64,000 nt of DNA from the NCBI GenBank assembly GCA_963717745.1, contig CAVQXJ010000005.1, positions 1 to 64,000 of the forward strand, given 5' to 3'. Each line of letters opens with the position of its first letter. Within the stretch, counting starts at the first letter, position 1. A model generated the notes under the pieces. It was not told the origin of the DNA and ran no database searches. It saw only the letters and a list, made by a program, of their open reading frames with translations. A program made the position numbers and the translations under genes. Origin of the DNA: JACCXG01 sp963717745 (GTDB lineage: Bacteria; Acidobacteriota; Vicinamibacteria; Vicinamibacterales; 2-12-FULL-66-21). Shown here one piece after another: positions 37,180 to 45,275 of the stretch.

Positions 37180-39024
37180 CTACTTCGGTTTGGACTCGTG
37201 CTTGACGCGATCGATGGTCCACGCCGAGCGATTGTCGATCCGCGACACGATCATCGTGACGATGGTCTCGACGGTCTGCGGTGCGCCCCCCGATTTTGTC
37301 GCGATGGTCTGCTTCATTCCGACCTTGAGCTGCGCCCCGCCGGCCCCCTTCACGTCGATGCGGTCGTACTCCGGCGGGCCAGCCAGCGTGCATTTCAACG
37401 ACTTGTACTGGCTGAACTGGTCGCGAAGCGTCCTCTGATCGACCGTCGGGAAGATCTTGTGGACGCGTGCCGCCTGCAGCGTCTCCAGCTCGGCGCAGTA
37501 GTTTTTCACCAGCTGCGCGATCTCCTTCTTCGCGTGATCTTCCTCGGACTCCGGGGGCGGCGGCTTGTCGGCGGCGACGGTCACCGCCGGCGCCGTAGGG
37601 GTGGGGGCCGAGGGGGGGATCGTCGTGACCGCCGGCGGGGCCTGTCCCGTCGCCACCGGATTCGGCGCCACCGGCGCCGGCTTCGTCGTGGCACCCCCGG
37701 GGGGCGGAGCGGCAGGCCGGGTTCCGGACCTCGGTGGGTCAGCGGACGGACGGGCCACGCTCACCACCTGCTTTTCGGTCGGGGTGAACGTCGCGCCGCA
37801 CGTCCGCGCGGCACTCATGATCGTTTCGCCGCTCGCCGCGCAGTCGCCGGTGAAGTTGAGGAACTGGAAGTTCGCATCCGCCTCGAAGGTCAGCGTGACC
37901 GGCGCACCGTCGGGCAGCTTGATCTCGCACGTCGACCCGAGCGTGCCGCAGATGATCCCGCCGGCCGCCACGACCGTCCCGCCGGTCGGCTTGGTGATGG
38001 TCAAGGGCCACGCGACTCCTGCACTGGCACCGCCGTCGGTGACCTGGCCGAAGGTCGCGCCGCAGGATCGCGCCTGGCTCATCGACACCCGGCCCGATGG
38101 CGCGCAGTCGCCAGTGAAACCGCTGAACACATAGCCCGAGTCGGCGACGGCTTGAAGCTCCACGGTTTCGGTGGAGGCTTTCGTGGTGGAACACTCCGAC
38201 CCGCGACTGCCGCAGGACAGACCGGCGCCCACCAGGGTGCCGCCGACCGGCTTGGTGAGGGTCAGCACATTGCCGGGGGTCCAGACTGAGCGGACGAGCG
38301 CGACGATGCCGAAGACGAACACCGCCGCCACGACGAGCCCGCCCACGGCCAGGAGCGCACCACGCGCCGCCGGCGACAAGCCCGTACCGGCCTGCCGGCC
38401 GCTGCTCCCTCCCTTTCCCGCGGACGACCGCTGCGACGCCGGTGAGGCCCCGCCACCGCCCGTCAGTCGCAGCCACAGCAGCTGCAGGCCCGATGGGGAC
38501 GGCGCCCGCGAGCTCGACGAAGCCGGCGGGTTCTTTTTCTTCGGCGCAATCAATATCGTCGGTTCGGGAGCGGGAGCGGAACGCGCCGACCGGCTGGACG
38601 GCGGCGGAAACGGATCGCTCTCGCGCTCCTCGCGCCGGCGCGGCGGATCGTGTCGCGGGGGATCGTGCCGCGGCACGTCATGCCGGGGCGAGCCATATCC
38701 CGGCAGGTCATCCCGCTGGATCAGGACGGTCGGCTCGACGTAATCCGGGGCCCGCTGCGTCGCGCGGTCGATGAGGATCGTCGGATCGACGGACGTCGCC
38801 TCGGGCGCGCCGCCGCGCCCCGCCGACGGGCGGCCCGGGCCGGGATAGCCTGACGAAAGCCGCGCGTCGATTCGCGTCCGCAGGGCGCGCGCGCCGGGAT
38901 GGTGGGGATCGTCGGCCAGGGCTTCGCTGACCAGACGCTTGGCGGCGTCGAGCGACCCCTCCTGGAACGCCGCCATCGCCCGGGCGTAGGCCGCTTCCCC
39001 GCGCGAACCGGATGGATTACCCAT
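37180..39024 (-). CDS. single-pass membrane protein with T-x-x-I motifs, InlB-like repeats and NTF2-like end
   Basis: 614 residues. A short TPR-like helix pair (about 8-55) opens a long disordered cytoplasmic part with three copies of a PT-(I/V)-L-I motif (Thr82, Thr99, Thr156) and a His/Pro-rich RHDPPRHDPPRR stretch. A membrane helix at about 222-243 is followed by two InlB B-repeat-like modules (about 250-325 and 338-412) each with GGTxVxAGGxxCG and FTGDCAxSG, four cysteines per module, a Pro-rich linker, and a C-terminal NTF2/SnoaL-like domain. The threonines match FHA docking sites (hydrophobic at +3). Divergent from the plus gene at 39337. Function unknown; likely target of the local kinases. 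Confidence 0.72.
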   Translation of the reverse strand: MGNPSGSRGEAAYARAMAAFQEGSLDAAKRLVSEALADDPHHPGARALRTRIDARLSSGYPGPGRPSAGRGGAPEATSVDPTILIDRATQRAPDYVEPTVLIQRDDLPGYGSPRHDVPRHDPPRHDPPRRREERESDPFPPPSSRSARSAPAPEPTILIAPKKKNPPASSSSRAPSPSGLQLLWLRLTGGGGASPASQRSSAGKGGSSGRQAGTGLSPAARGALLAVGGLVVAAVFVFGIVALVRSVWTPGNVLTLTKPVGGTLVGAGLSCGSRGSECSTTKASTETVELQAVADSGYVFSGFTGDCAPSGRVSMSQARSCGATFGQVTDGGASAGVAWPLTITKPTGGTVVAAGGIICGTLGSTCEIKLPDGAPVTLTFEADANFQFLNFTGDCAASGETIMSAARTCGATFTPTEKQVVSVARPSADPPRSGTRPAAPPPGGATTKPAPVAPNPVATGQAPPAVTTIPPSAPTPTAPAVTVAADKPPPPESEEDHAKKEIAQLVKNYCAELETLQAARVHKIFPTVDQRTLRDQFSQYKSLKCTLAGPPEYDRIDVKGAGGAQLKVGMKQTIATKSGGAPQTVETIVTMIVSRIDNRSAWTIDRVKHESKPK

Positions 39025-39241
39025 GGGCTTCGTCGATGCCTCCGCTGCGCCGCCGCGCTCTCGGTTCCGCCGGCCGGCCCAAGTCGACTGTCCTCAGCGG
39101 CTTGTACCCGACGACCGTCATGTCGGCAGACGCGAGCGCGTCATGATAACGCGGCCGCCCCGATCTGCCCACTTCGGCACACCGCAAAGAGGGGAATTGC
39201 CAGAAAGTGGCGATTTTCGGGCTCCTGCGCCCTTCCCCGCG

Positions 39242-39270
39242 TTGACAAGCCCCGGATCGGTGGCTAATCT
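39242..39270 (+). promoter_or_regulatory. sigma-70-type promoter upstream of the 39337 gene
   Basis: Perfect TTGACA at 39242-39247, a 17-base spacer and TAATCT at 39265-39270 (four of six). The start of transcription would fall near 39277, about 60 bases before the ATG. Confidence 0.55.
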
Positions 39271-39279
39271 GAGCCGTCC

Positions 39280-39296
39280 TGGACCGGCTTTTGCGG
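39280..39296 (+). promoter_or_regulatory. weak sigma-54-like site
   Basis: TGGACCGGCTTTTGC has GG and GC separated by exactly 10 bases, as in -24/-12 promoters, and keeps TTGC, but the CAC of TGGCAC is lost. Sigma-54 drives some T6SS genes elsewhere. No sigma-54 activator is seen in the window. Confidence 0.25.
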
Positions 39297-39336
39297 TCAG
39301 GCTGGGGGCTGGAGGCCGGAAACGGAGTCGAATCCT

Positions 39337-40107
39337 ATGAACGGACGCGAGGGCACGCAGTCGCTGCTGATACTCAGAAAGCTCACGCGCGCAATCGCCG
39401 ACAGTGTTCGCGCCCAGATGACCGAGTACCTGGCCACGCTCGCGCCGCTGCTGCGCCCGAAGATGGTGCTCGGCGACTACATCGAGGACGGGTCCAAGGA
39501 GTCGACCCGGCGATCGGACAAGGCGCTCAAGGATCTCCAGACGCTCTACGAGAAGGTCGCCGCGACCAAGCCGTTCAACCTGCCTCGCGAGCTGACGCTT
39601 CCGCTCCGGCTCTCCGGCACCGGCCTCGAGATCACCGCGGTCGATACGCCGCATGCCATTCAATCGGGATCCGAGTCGCGCACGATCATGGTGCGCTCGC
39701 CGCTGACGTGGACGCTGACCTACGCAGGCCACGCGCCGACCCGGCTGCCGGAGCTCCTCAAGACCAAGCTCCGCGCCGCCGACGAGCTGAATCAGCTGGT
39801 CCTCAGCTACCTCCTCATGCACGTCGTCGTCACGAACTCCCCGGGGCTGGTGCAGGTCTTCGAGGCGCTGCACTTCCCGATCACGACCACGACCCTGCCG
39901 GAGTTCGGACCGCTGCCGATCACCCGGATCGGCGTCGACATCTCGACCACCCGTCCCGCCGATTCGGTGATCCTCGAAGTCGCCGAGCTGACCGGGATGG
40001 ACGCGTTCGAGGAAGTCGTCAACGTGGACGATCTGGCGCAACTGCGTGACCCGCTGAAAGAACGGCTGCTGGAGATTGCCCGCCAGCAAGCACCGGAGCT
40101 GGTGTAG
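39337..40107 (+). CDS. hypothetical protein next to T6SS spike genes
   Basis: 256 residues, soluble, no signal peptide or membrane helix. It begins with a helical part (LLILRKLTRAIADSVRAQMT, then DLQTLYEKVAATKPFN) and continues with alternating beta strands (LPLRLSGTGLEITAVDTP, MVRSPLTWTLTYAG) and a final acidic helix. I do not recognise the family. ATG at 39337 with weak GGAG-like upstream bases; a good sigma-70 promoter lies about 65 bases ahead. It converges with the 40112 gene (4 bases between the ends). Position among T6SS genes suggests an accessory, structural or cargo role. Confidence 0.65.
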   Translation: MNGREGTQSLLILRKLTRAIADSVRAQMTEYLATLAPLLRPKMVLGDYIEDGSKESTRRSDKALKDLQTLYEKVAATKPFNLPRELTLPLRLSGTGLEITAVDTPHAIQSGSESRTIMVRSPLTWTLTYAGHAPTRLPELLKTKLRAADELNQLVLSYLLMHVVVTNSPGLVQVFEALHFPITTTTLPEFGPLPITRIGVDISTTRPADSVILEVAELTGMDAFEEVVNVDDLAQLRDPLKERLLEIARQQAPELV

Positions 40108-40111
40108 CCGG

Positions 40112-40585
40112 TTACCCCCCCGACCCTGGCAGCGCTCCGTAGAACATCGCATTGTCGGGCGCCGCGTAGTGGAGCGAGAACCGCGCCGGGGTCTGCTTCA
40201 CCACCTTGTGCTGGCTGCTGGAATAGTGCCAGACCTGCCCACCCACGAATATCCCGATGTGTTTCCGGGGCACGTTCGCCATCACCTTGCCGGCGAGATT
40301 GACGTTGGAGGCCCTGGTGATGAACACCAGGCCGGCGGCGAGCGTCGACGGACGGAGCGACCACACGCCCACCTTCGGACAGGCCCTGAAGATCTCCTGA
40401 GTCCGAAGGGTCGCGGCCGGCCCGTTCCGGCTACCGATGAGATGGCAGGTGGCCCCGAAGGTGTAGCCGAGCGCGTGGCCGACGAAATGGGCGGCGTGGT
40501 TGTGGGCGTCGGTGGTGAAGCCGTTGGGACAGATCTCGGCGATCGACTTGCCCAGATATGCGCTGAGCTGGTGCTCGGTGATCAT
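40112..40585 (-). CDS. possible NlpC/P60-like or amidase-type protein, candidate T6SS effector
   Basis: 157 residues. The N-terminal MITEHQLSAYLGKSIAEICP is followed by NHAAHFVGHALGYTFGATC, which recalls Cys-His peptidase-like proteins where this spot reads NHCAHFV; here the expected nucleophile position has Ala. A central ASNVNLAGKVM-PRKHIGIFVGGQVWHYSS segment resembles the His-containing strand of NlpC/P60 or CHAP-like folds. Cys19 and Cys47 remain. GAAGGA sits about 7 bases upstream of the ATG. It is close to a small membrane-protein gene on the same strand and to T6SS spike genes. Family assignment is from memory of pattern only; it may be inactive or unrelated. Confidence 0.45.
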   Translation of the reverse strand: MITEHQLSAYLGKSIAEICPNGFTTDAHNHAAHFVGHALGYTFGATCHLIGSRNGPAATLRTQEIFRACPKVGVWSLRPSTLAAGLVFITRASNVNLAGKVMANVPRKHIGIFVGGQVWHYSSSQHKVVKQTPARFSLHYAAPDNAMFYGALPGSGG

Positions 40586-40671
40586 CCGCGTCCTTCGGCT
40601 GCCGTCTGCGCCGGCCTCCCTTATCCTCTATATATACGTCTCGCCAGGTGGGAATCTTACGTGAACCGGGT

Positions 40672-40839
40672 TCAGCCGGCGCTTCCGCGGGTGAACAACC
40701 ATAGGCTGACCAATGCGAAGATGGCGCCGACCAGGAGCCAGGTGCGGCTTTGAGGGCCGCCATCGCCCGAGACGCCACGAAGCGCCCCGGCGATCAGGAA
40801 CACGCCCGCGAGAACGGCCAGGATGTATTTGGCGAGCAT
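40672..40839 (-). CDS. 55-residue two-helix membrane protein
   Basis: A short gene: MLAKYILAVLAGVFLIAGAL, a small polar loop (RGVSGDGGPQSR), then TWLLVGAIFALVSLWLF and RGSAG before the TGA. Two clear hydrophobic helices with a loop fit a small inner-membrane protein. It begins 109 bases from the divergent DUF6484 gene and ends 86 bases before the 40112-40585 gene on the same strand. Such pairs may be effector and immunity, but this is inference; it could equally be a chromosomal small protein (DUF-type) of unrelated role. Confidence 0.6.
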   Translation of the reverse strand: MLAKYILAVLAGVFLIAGALRGVSGDGGPQSRTWLLVGAIFALVSLWLFTRGSAG

Positions 40840-40947
40840 CGTCCCCGTTTGCTACGTATCTTCTATCCAGAACGGGCGGCGGCGCCAGGTGGGGCCGCGG
40901 GGGCGGGAATGCTATCATCCGCGAGGCTTCACCGAGGGCATCCAGGC

Positions 40948-41529
40948 ATGGCGCGCGACAGACAGAAGACCCCGGCATCCACAGAGGAGCGGTTCGTCGA
41001 GCCGACCCCGGCTCCGGCGGGCGATCTCACGCCGGAGCGCATGCTCGACCTGATCCAGCGCCGGAACGGGCTGGACCCGATCGGCACCGCCGTTGTCGAG
41101 GACATCTCCCCGGACGGAGTCGCGATGGTCGTCCTGACCGGGGAGTCGCGAGCGCGAGAAGCGTCGACGCTGTTGCGGTTCGCGTCGGCGGCAGCCGCTT
41201 CCGAGGCCCTTCTCGGCCGCACGGTCCTGGTGCTCGCGCCTCCGGCGGGCCCGCCAGTCATCCTCGGGGTCGTGGCGCAGCGGTTGTGGGAGCAACGGGA
41301 CGTTGAGCAGGAGGTCGAGGCCAAGCTGCCCGTGGCCGGCCAGCCGCGGACGGTCGAACTCGACCGTAAGCGGTTGGACCTGGAGGCCTCAGACGAGATT
41401 CGCCTGACCTGCGGCAAGAGCTCCCTGGTGCTCCGCCGCGATGGCTCGGTTGTCATACGCGGGGTCACTGTCACCAGCCGGGCGTCCCAGACCAACAAGA
41501 TTCGCGGCGGCACCGTCGCCATCAACTGA
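40948..41529 (+). CDS. DUF6484 domain protein, T6SS-associated
   Basis: 193 residues from ATG 40948 (MARDRQKTPASTEER). A disordered N-terminus leads to the DUF6484-type domain (about 50-105: GTAVVEDISPDGVAMVVL, LLGRTVLVLAPPAGPPVILG), then a beta-rich tail (DLEASDEIRLTCGKSSLVLR, DGSVVIRGVTVTSRAS) that resembles the C-terminal beta prism of VgrG-linked proteins. Similar proteins sit in T6SS islands with DUF4150, DUF2169 and TIGR02270 genes, as here; the DUF4150 gene starts 21 bases later. Probably part of the spike or cargo-loading set; no enzyme motif. Confidence 0.8.
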   Translation: MARDRQKTPASTEERFVEPTPAPAGDLTPERMLDLIQRRNGLDPIGTAVVEDISPDGVAMVVLTGESRAREASTLLRFASAAAASEALLGRTVLVLAPPAGPPVILGVVAQRLWEQRDVEQEVEAKLPVAGQPRTVELDRKRLDLEASDEIRLTCGKSSLVLRRDGSVVIRGVTVTSRASQTNKIRGGTVAIN

Positions 41530-41550
41530 CGACACCCGAGGAGCCACCCC

Positions 41551-42010
41551 ATGCCCGTCACCGTCGGCGTCAACTTCCTGTCCGTGGTTCACGCGAGCAG
41601 CAACGGGACCACCATCGCGTTCCCGGACGTGTGCAAGACCCCCTCACCCGCCGGACCGATTCCGATCCCGTATCCGAATATCGCCAAGTCCTCGGATACC
41701 GCGAAAGGGACGACCAAGGTCAAATGCGACGGGAACCCGACCTGCGTGAAGGACTCGAACTTCAGTATGAGCACCGGGGATGAGGCTGGCAGCGCGGGCG
41801 GCGGCGTGGTCTCCAACAAGATCAAGGGGAAGGCGGAGTTCGTGACTGTTCTCGATGGACGTGAAATTCGAGGGCAAGAACGTGTGCCGCGCGTTCGACA
41901 TCATGCTGCACAACGACAAGAACACGCCGCCGTTTCCGGTGTTGCAGGGGCCGGTCGTCGCCGTCGCTGTATCGAATCAGACCTGTCTCGTTTGCAACAA
42001 GAAGATCTGA
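41551..42010 (+). CDS. DUF4150 PAAR-like spike-tip protein, one apparent frameshift
   Basis: About 152 residues. MPVTVGVNFLSVVHASSNGT opens a PAAR-like fold with IAFPDVCKTPSPAGPIPIPYP and KVKCDGNPTC, the usual DUF4150 blocks. The frame shifts at about 41848: removing one G gives TFSMDVKFEGKNVCRAFDIM and LQGPVVAVAVSNQTCLVC, the normal C-terminal half with a TGA at 42008-42010. PAAR-like proteins cap the VgrG spike and carry or sort effectors. The gene is followed by the DUF2169 adaptor after 32 bases. Confidence 0.88.
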
Positions 42011-42042
42011 TTCGGCCGACCCGAGACGGATGACCCAAGCGG

Positions 42043-43144
42043 GTGAAACATCCGGAGTTGAACGCGACCTTGGCCCATCCCGAAATCGAGAACCGAACGC
42101 CCTTCGCCTTCGAGCCGGTCTTTATCGCCGACGAAGAACTCCGGCCGGTGGTCGTTACACTGGTCAAGGCCACCTTCGGATTCGATGAGCACGGTGACGT
42201 CTGGCTCGCGGAGGATCAGATACCCGTCAATCTTGCTGGTGAACCTGCGACTCCCGCACCAGTGTCCAGCTACAAGTACGAGCCCGAGATTGCGTTCTGG
42301 AAAGCCAGCGACCGACGTCATATTGATCGGTCATGCGCAGCCGCCTGGCGGCGGGCGTAAGTCAGGTGGACGTCGGCATCAAAGTCGGGCCAGTGCAAAA
42401 GGTCGCCACAGTTTTCGGCGATCGGTACTGGGTGCTGGCGAATGGCACGGCTCGACGGTCGCGGACCGGCCAGTTGGTCCGCAGTTCCACTCGACCTGGG
42501 AGAACGCCTTCGGCGGGCGGGACGAGATCCGATCGACACCAGAGCGTCCGGTGCTCGAGCCGCGAAACCCGGTCGGGACTGGGTTCGGCACGCCACTCCG
42601 AAGGGACGGCGATCACATCAAGCTGCCCGAACATCGAAGACCCGGCGGAGTTGATCGAAGAGTATGGCAGGGTGGTGACGCCGTGCGGCTTTGGTTTCAC
42701 CTCGCCGAGACTGGCAGCCGCGCGCCCGGTTTGCCGGAACCTACGACGAAGACTGGAACAAGAACCGGAACCCGATGCTCCCGATCGATTTCGACCGGCG
42801 GTTCTTCAACGCCGCGGCACCTGGTCTCATCGCGCCCGGTTACTTGCGCGGCGACGAGGAGGTCGTTGCACTCAACGTGACCTCAGTGCGCCGACCTGGC
42901 GTTCCGTCTGCCGGGTGTTCCGCCGCCGCGGTGCCTCGTCGTCCTGCGCGGCAAGCGTGATATCGAATTGCAGACCAACCTCGACACTGTGATCGTCAAC
43001 ACCGATGAGCAGCAATTGATCCTGCTCTGGCGCGCCTACACGCCGACAGCGGGCGGGCCACATGACGTCGTCTCGATAACACTGAGAACGCGCGGAGTGA
43101 GTCATGCCAACCAGGCGGGAATTCAACATCGGGCTCTACCGTGA
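42043..43144 (+). pseudogene. DUF2169 T6SS adaptor gene with about six frameshifts
   Basis: Conserved pieces of a DUF2169 protein appear in all three frames in the right order: ENRTPFAFEPVFIADEELRP and SSYKYEPEIAFWK, then KPATDVILIGHAQPPGGGRK, VDVGIKVGPVQKVATVFGDR, STWENAFGGRDE, CPNIEDPAELIEEYGRVVTP, RARFAGTYDEDWNKNRNPML and FRLPGVPPPRCLVVLRGKRD, ending near LILLWRAYTPT. Changes fall at about 42300, 42360, 42440, 42628, 42705 and 42891; most look like single-base insertions. DUF2169 proteins help load effectors onto PAAR/VgrG tips. Either the gene is decayed or this stretch is poorly sequenced; its neighbours are mostly readable. Confidence 0.8.
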
Positions 43145-44543
43145 ACATCTCGCAGAGGCCTCATTCCTGTACGAGCAGCGGCTGGCCCATCTCCACGATC
43201 CTGAAGTGCTTTGGCCGGATATCCGGTATTTGGAAGAGCGCTTCGAGGCGCACATCGACGCCCTGGTGCTGGGAGGGGAGCTCGCCCTAGAGGTGTGCCG
43301 GCAGCCTGACGACGCCGGCGAGATGCACGCGGCTCTCTGTGTGTTCTGTCGCCGCGATCTCAAGGACGACGGTTTCGCGATCCTGAATGCGCTCGACCCG
43401 GAAGACGATCAGGCGGTTGGCGCGGCGTCGAGGGCACTCCGGAGTGAGGCACCGGCCGCGTGGCGTGATGACTTACTGCGACGCCTTCAGCGCAACGAGC
43501 CGGACCTCACGCACGTGCTCGCACATGTCGCGGGGTTCCGGCGCTATCCGGGCGAGGAACTATTGGCGCGCCGGCTGGCGGCGAAGCCGTCCGTCGGGAG
43601 TGCCGACCTGGCCTGGGCTCTGGGGCGGGTCGGAAGCGCGAGATCTGTGTCTCTCCTCTCGACGCTGCTCGACAGCGACGATGAACGAGTCTGCGAAGCG
43701 GCGGCGATCGCGTTGCTGCGGATCGGGGACGACCGCGTGCTCCAGCGGGCGATGCGCGACGCGCCGGCGCGGACCTGGGCGCGACGGGTTCTCGGAATCG
43801 GCGGCAGCTCGAGGTCCGTCGGGGTGCTGCTCGACGTGCTCACCGGTCCGGCCGCCGACGAGGACACGGTGCTCGCTCTCGGGCTGCTCGGCGATCTTGC
43901 CGCGGTAGCACCGCTACTCGAGTTGCTCGAAGATGAAAAGCTAGGTGCACCTGCCGGCGTTGCGCTCAATACAGTCACTGGCGCCGGGCTTTACACAACG
44001 ATATTCGTTCCGGACACATTCGATCCGGACGAGCTCTTCGGGGAGGAACGCGAGGCGTACGACAAGGACGGCGCGCTGCCCACGCGGCTGGGAGAGCCGT
44101 ACGGGAACTGGGAGCGGGGGGCGCTTCGCGATCGCACGGCCTGGCAGACGTGGCTCGCCGAGAACCGGCACCGTTTCAGCCGGGAGCATCGCTGGCGGAT
44201 GGGCCAACCGTACGGGCCTGCTGCCCTGTTCGAGTGCTTGAGATCCGCAACGAGTCCGTACGCCGTCCGACGCGCCACTTACGAGGAGCTGGTCGTGCGT
44301 TACGGGTTCGACGTTCCTTTCGAGGTGGAGCTCCGAGTTTCCCAACAAGCGCACTGCTTGAGGCGAGCAGAAGAGTGGGTCGCCGGACAGTCCGGCACAC
44401 TTCCGGATGGACAGTACGTACTTGGCCGGTCGGTTTCAGGGCTAGTCAGCCCGAAATCACGACTTTTGGAACGGGAGTGCGGAGAAGATATTTTCCCCCG
44501 CTGGAGGCGACTCCCGTCGGAAACCCCACGATGGACAGAGTGA
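43104..44543 (+). CDS. TIGR02270 family HEAT-repeat protein, T6SS-associated
   Basis: 479 residues, soluble. The N-terminal block HLAEASFLYEQRLAHLHDP and YLEERFEAHIDALVLGGELA matches the start of the TIGR02270 family; the middle has HEAT-like helical repeats (SVSLLSTLLDSDDERVCEAA, RSVGVLLDVLTGPAADEDTV) and the C-terminal part has GQPYGPAALFECLRS. These proteins lie in T6SS islands beside DUF2169 genes, but their role is not established. The ATG at 43104 lies inside the end of the DUF2169 frame. The last 87 bases overlap the convergent minus-strand gene, so the exact end of one of the two is doubtful. Confidence 0.82.
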   Translation: MPTRREFNIGLYREHLAEASFLYEQRLAHLHDPEVLWPDIRYLEERFEAHIDALVLGGELALEVCRQPDDAGEMHAALCVFCRRDLKDDGFAILNALDPEDDQAVGAASRALRSEAPAAWRDDLLRRLQRNEPDLTHVLAHVAGFRRYPGEELLARRLAAKPSVGSADLAWALGRVGSARSVSLLSTLLDSDDERVCEAAAIALLRIGDDRVLQRAMRDAPARTWARRVLGIGGSSRSVGVLLDVLTGPAADEDTVLALGLLGDLAAVAPLLELLEDEKLGAPAGVALNTVTGAGLYTTIFVPDTFDPDELFGEEREAYDKDGALPTRLGEPYGNWERGALRDRTAWQTWLAENRHRFSREHRWRMGQPYGPAALFECLRSATSPYAVRRATYEELVVRYGFDVPFEVELRVSQQAHCLRRAEEWVAGQSGTLPDGQYVLGRSVSGLVSPKSRLLERECGEDIFPRWRRLPSETPRWTE

Positions 44544-45257
44544 GTAGTCGCTCTCGGGCGATGGCCAGCCGCCTCTCCGGCTGACAAGCGCGAGCCACAC
44601 GAGCCCCTCGAGCCATAACCGCCTCCACAACTCCGGCCAGGGGTCGTCCGTTTGTGGAGGTGATGCGCGTTGCTCTTCGACTTGGTTGTGAAGCTCCTGA
44701 AACGCTGACCAGAACGCCTGCTCATCGACATCCCGGAAGGCGACGCAGAGCGCGTATCGCGTAGCTTCTGCGCCATCCCGGGCATTCTCGAAATCGTCGA
44801 TCAGGAGGGCGAGCGCGGTTTCGTCGATCGGCGCCGTCGCGACCATGAGGTGATGGAGAATCTTACGATAGCGAAAGTCGTCCTCGTATTCTCCGGCCAA
44901 GGGTGCGGTCGCCGCAAGGGCAACGATCTCGCGCACCAGTGCATCGTCGCCGGCGATGAATGCCGCCAGATCGCCTTGAGCCCGGCTGGCGGCTGCGTAC
45001 ACATCGTCGATTTCCGCCGCACCCGCCGTGCGTCGCAGGAAATGGTGTCGCGCAAAACCACACAGCTGTAGATTCCGGGCGTAGCCCTCGGTATCCGCCC
45101 GCTCGAATAGGTGAATGCAGGCCAACACGATGGCGAGATCCTCAAATTCTTCAATCGCGGCGCCTAGGAATCGACCAGCCTTCGGATCGGCAATGATGCT
45201 GAGGGGTTCACCAATTGCATGCCGAAGGTTGTCGATGGTTTCCTCTGGTGTAAGCAT
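44457..45257 (-). CDS. putative immunity protein (Imm49-like) or hypothetical helical protein
   Basis: 266 residues, all-alpha, no signal peptide. It starts MLTPEETIDNLRHAIGEP and has long amphipathic helices; the C-terminal part YALCVAFRDVDEQAFWSAFQ, then LWLEGLVWLALVSRRG and SDYSLCPSWGF recalls the end of Imm49-type immunity proteins (large helical proteins with a conserved E-G-L-x-x-L-A segment near the end). It lies 18 bases after an Imm11-like gene, behind an AHH nuclease gene, so a second immunity protein is reasonable. The assignment is moderate; the family match is from pattern memory. Its 3' end overlaps the TIGR02270 gene. Confidence 0.55.
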   Translation of the reverse strand: MLTPEETIDNLRHAIGEPLSIIADPKAGRFLGAAIEEFEDLAIVLACIHLFERADTEGYARNLQLCGFARHHFLRRTAGAAEIDDVYAAASRAQGDLAAFIAGDDALVREIVALAATAPLAGEYEDDFRYRKILHHLMVATAPIDETALALLIDDFENARDGAEATRYALCVAFRDVDEQAFWSAFQELHNQVEEQRASPPQTDDPWPELWRRLWLEGLVWLALVSRRGGWPSPESDYSLCPSWGFRRESPPAGENIFSALPFQKS

Positions 45258-45275
45258 CGCCGATCGCCTGTGAAG

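Larger units (their letters stand above)
39025..39336. other. 312-base divergent intergenic region
   Basis: Separates the minus-strand membrane protein from the plus-strand gene at 39337. It holds two promoter candidates for the plus gene near its right end; I see no clear promoter for the minus gene and no coding region. Confidence 0.6.

Noticed and set aside
40625..40640. TATATATA stretch as a -10 box for the 40112-40585 gene
   Set aside because: No acceptable -35 within 15-19 bases; kept only as an AT-rich patch.
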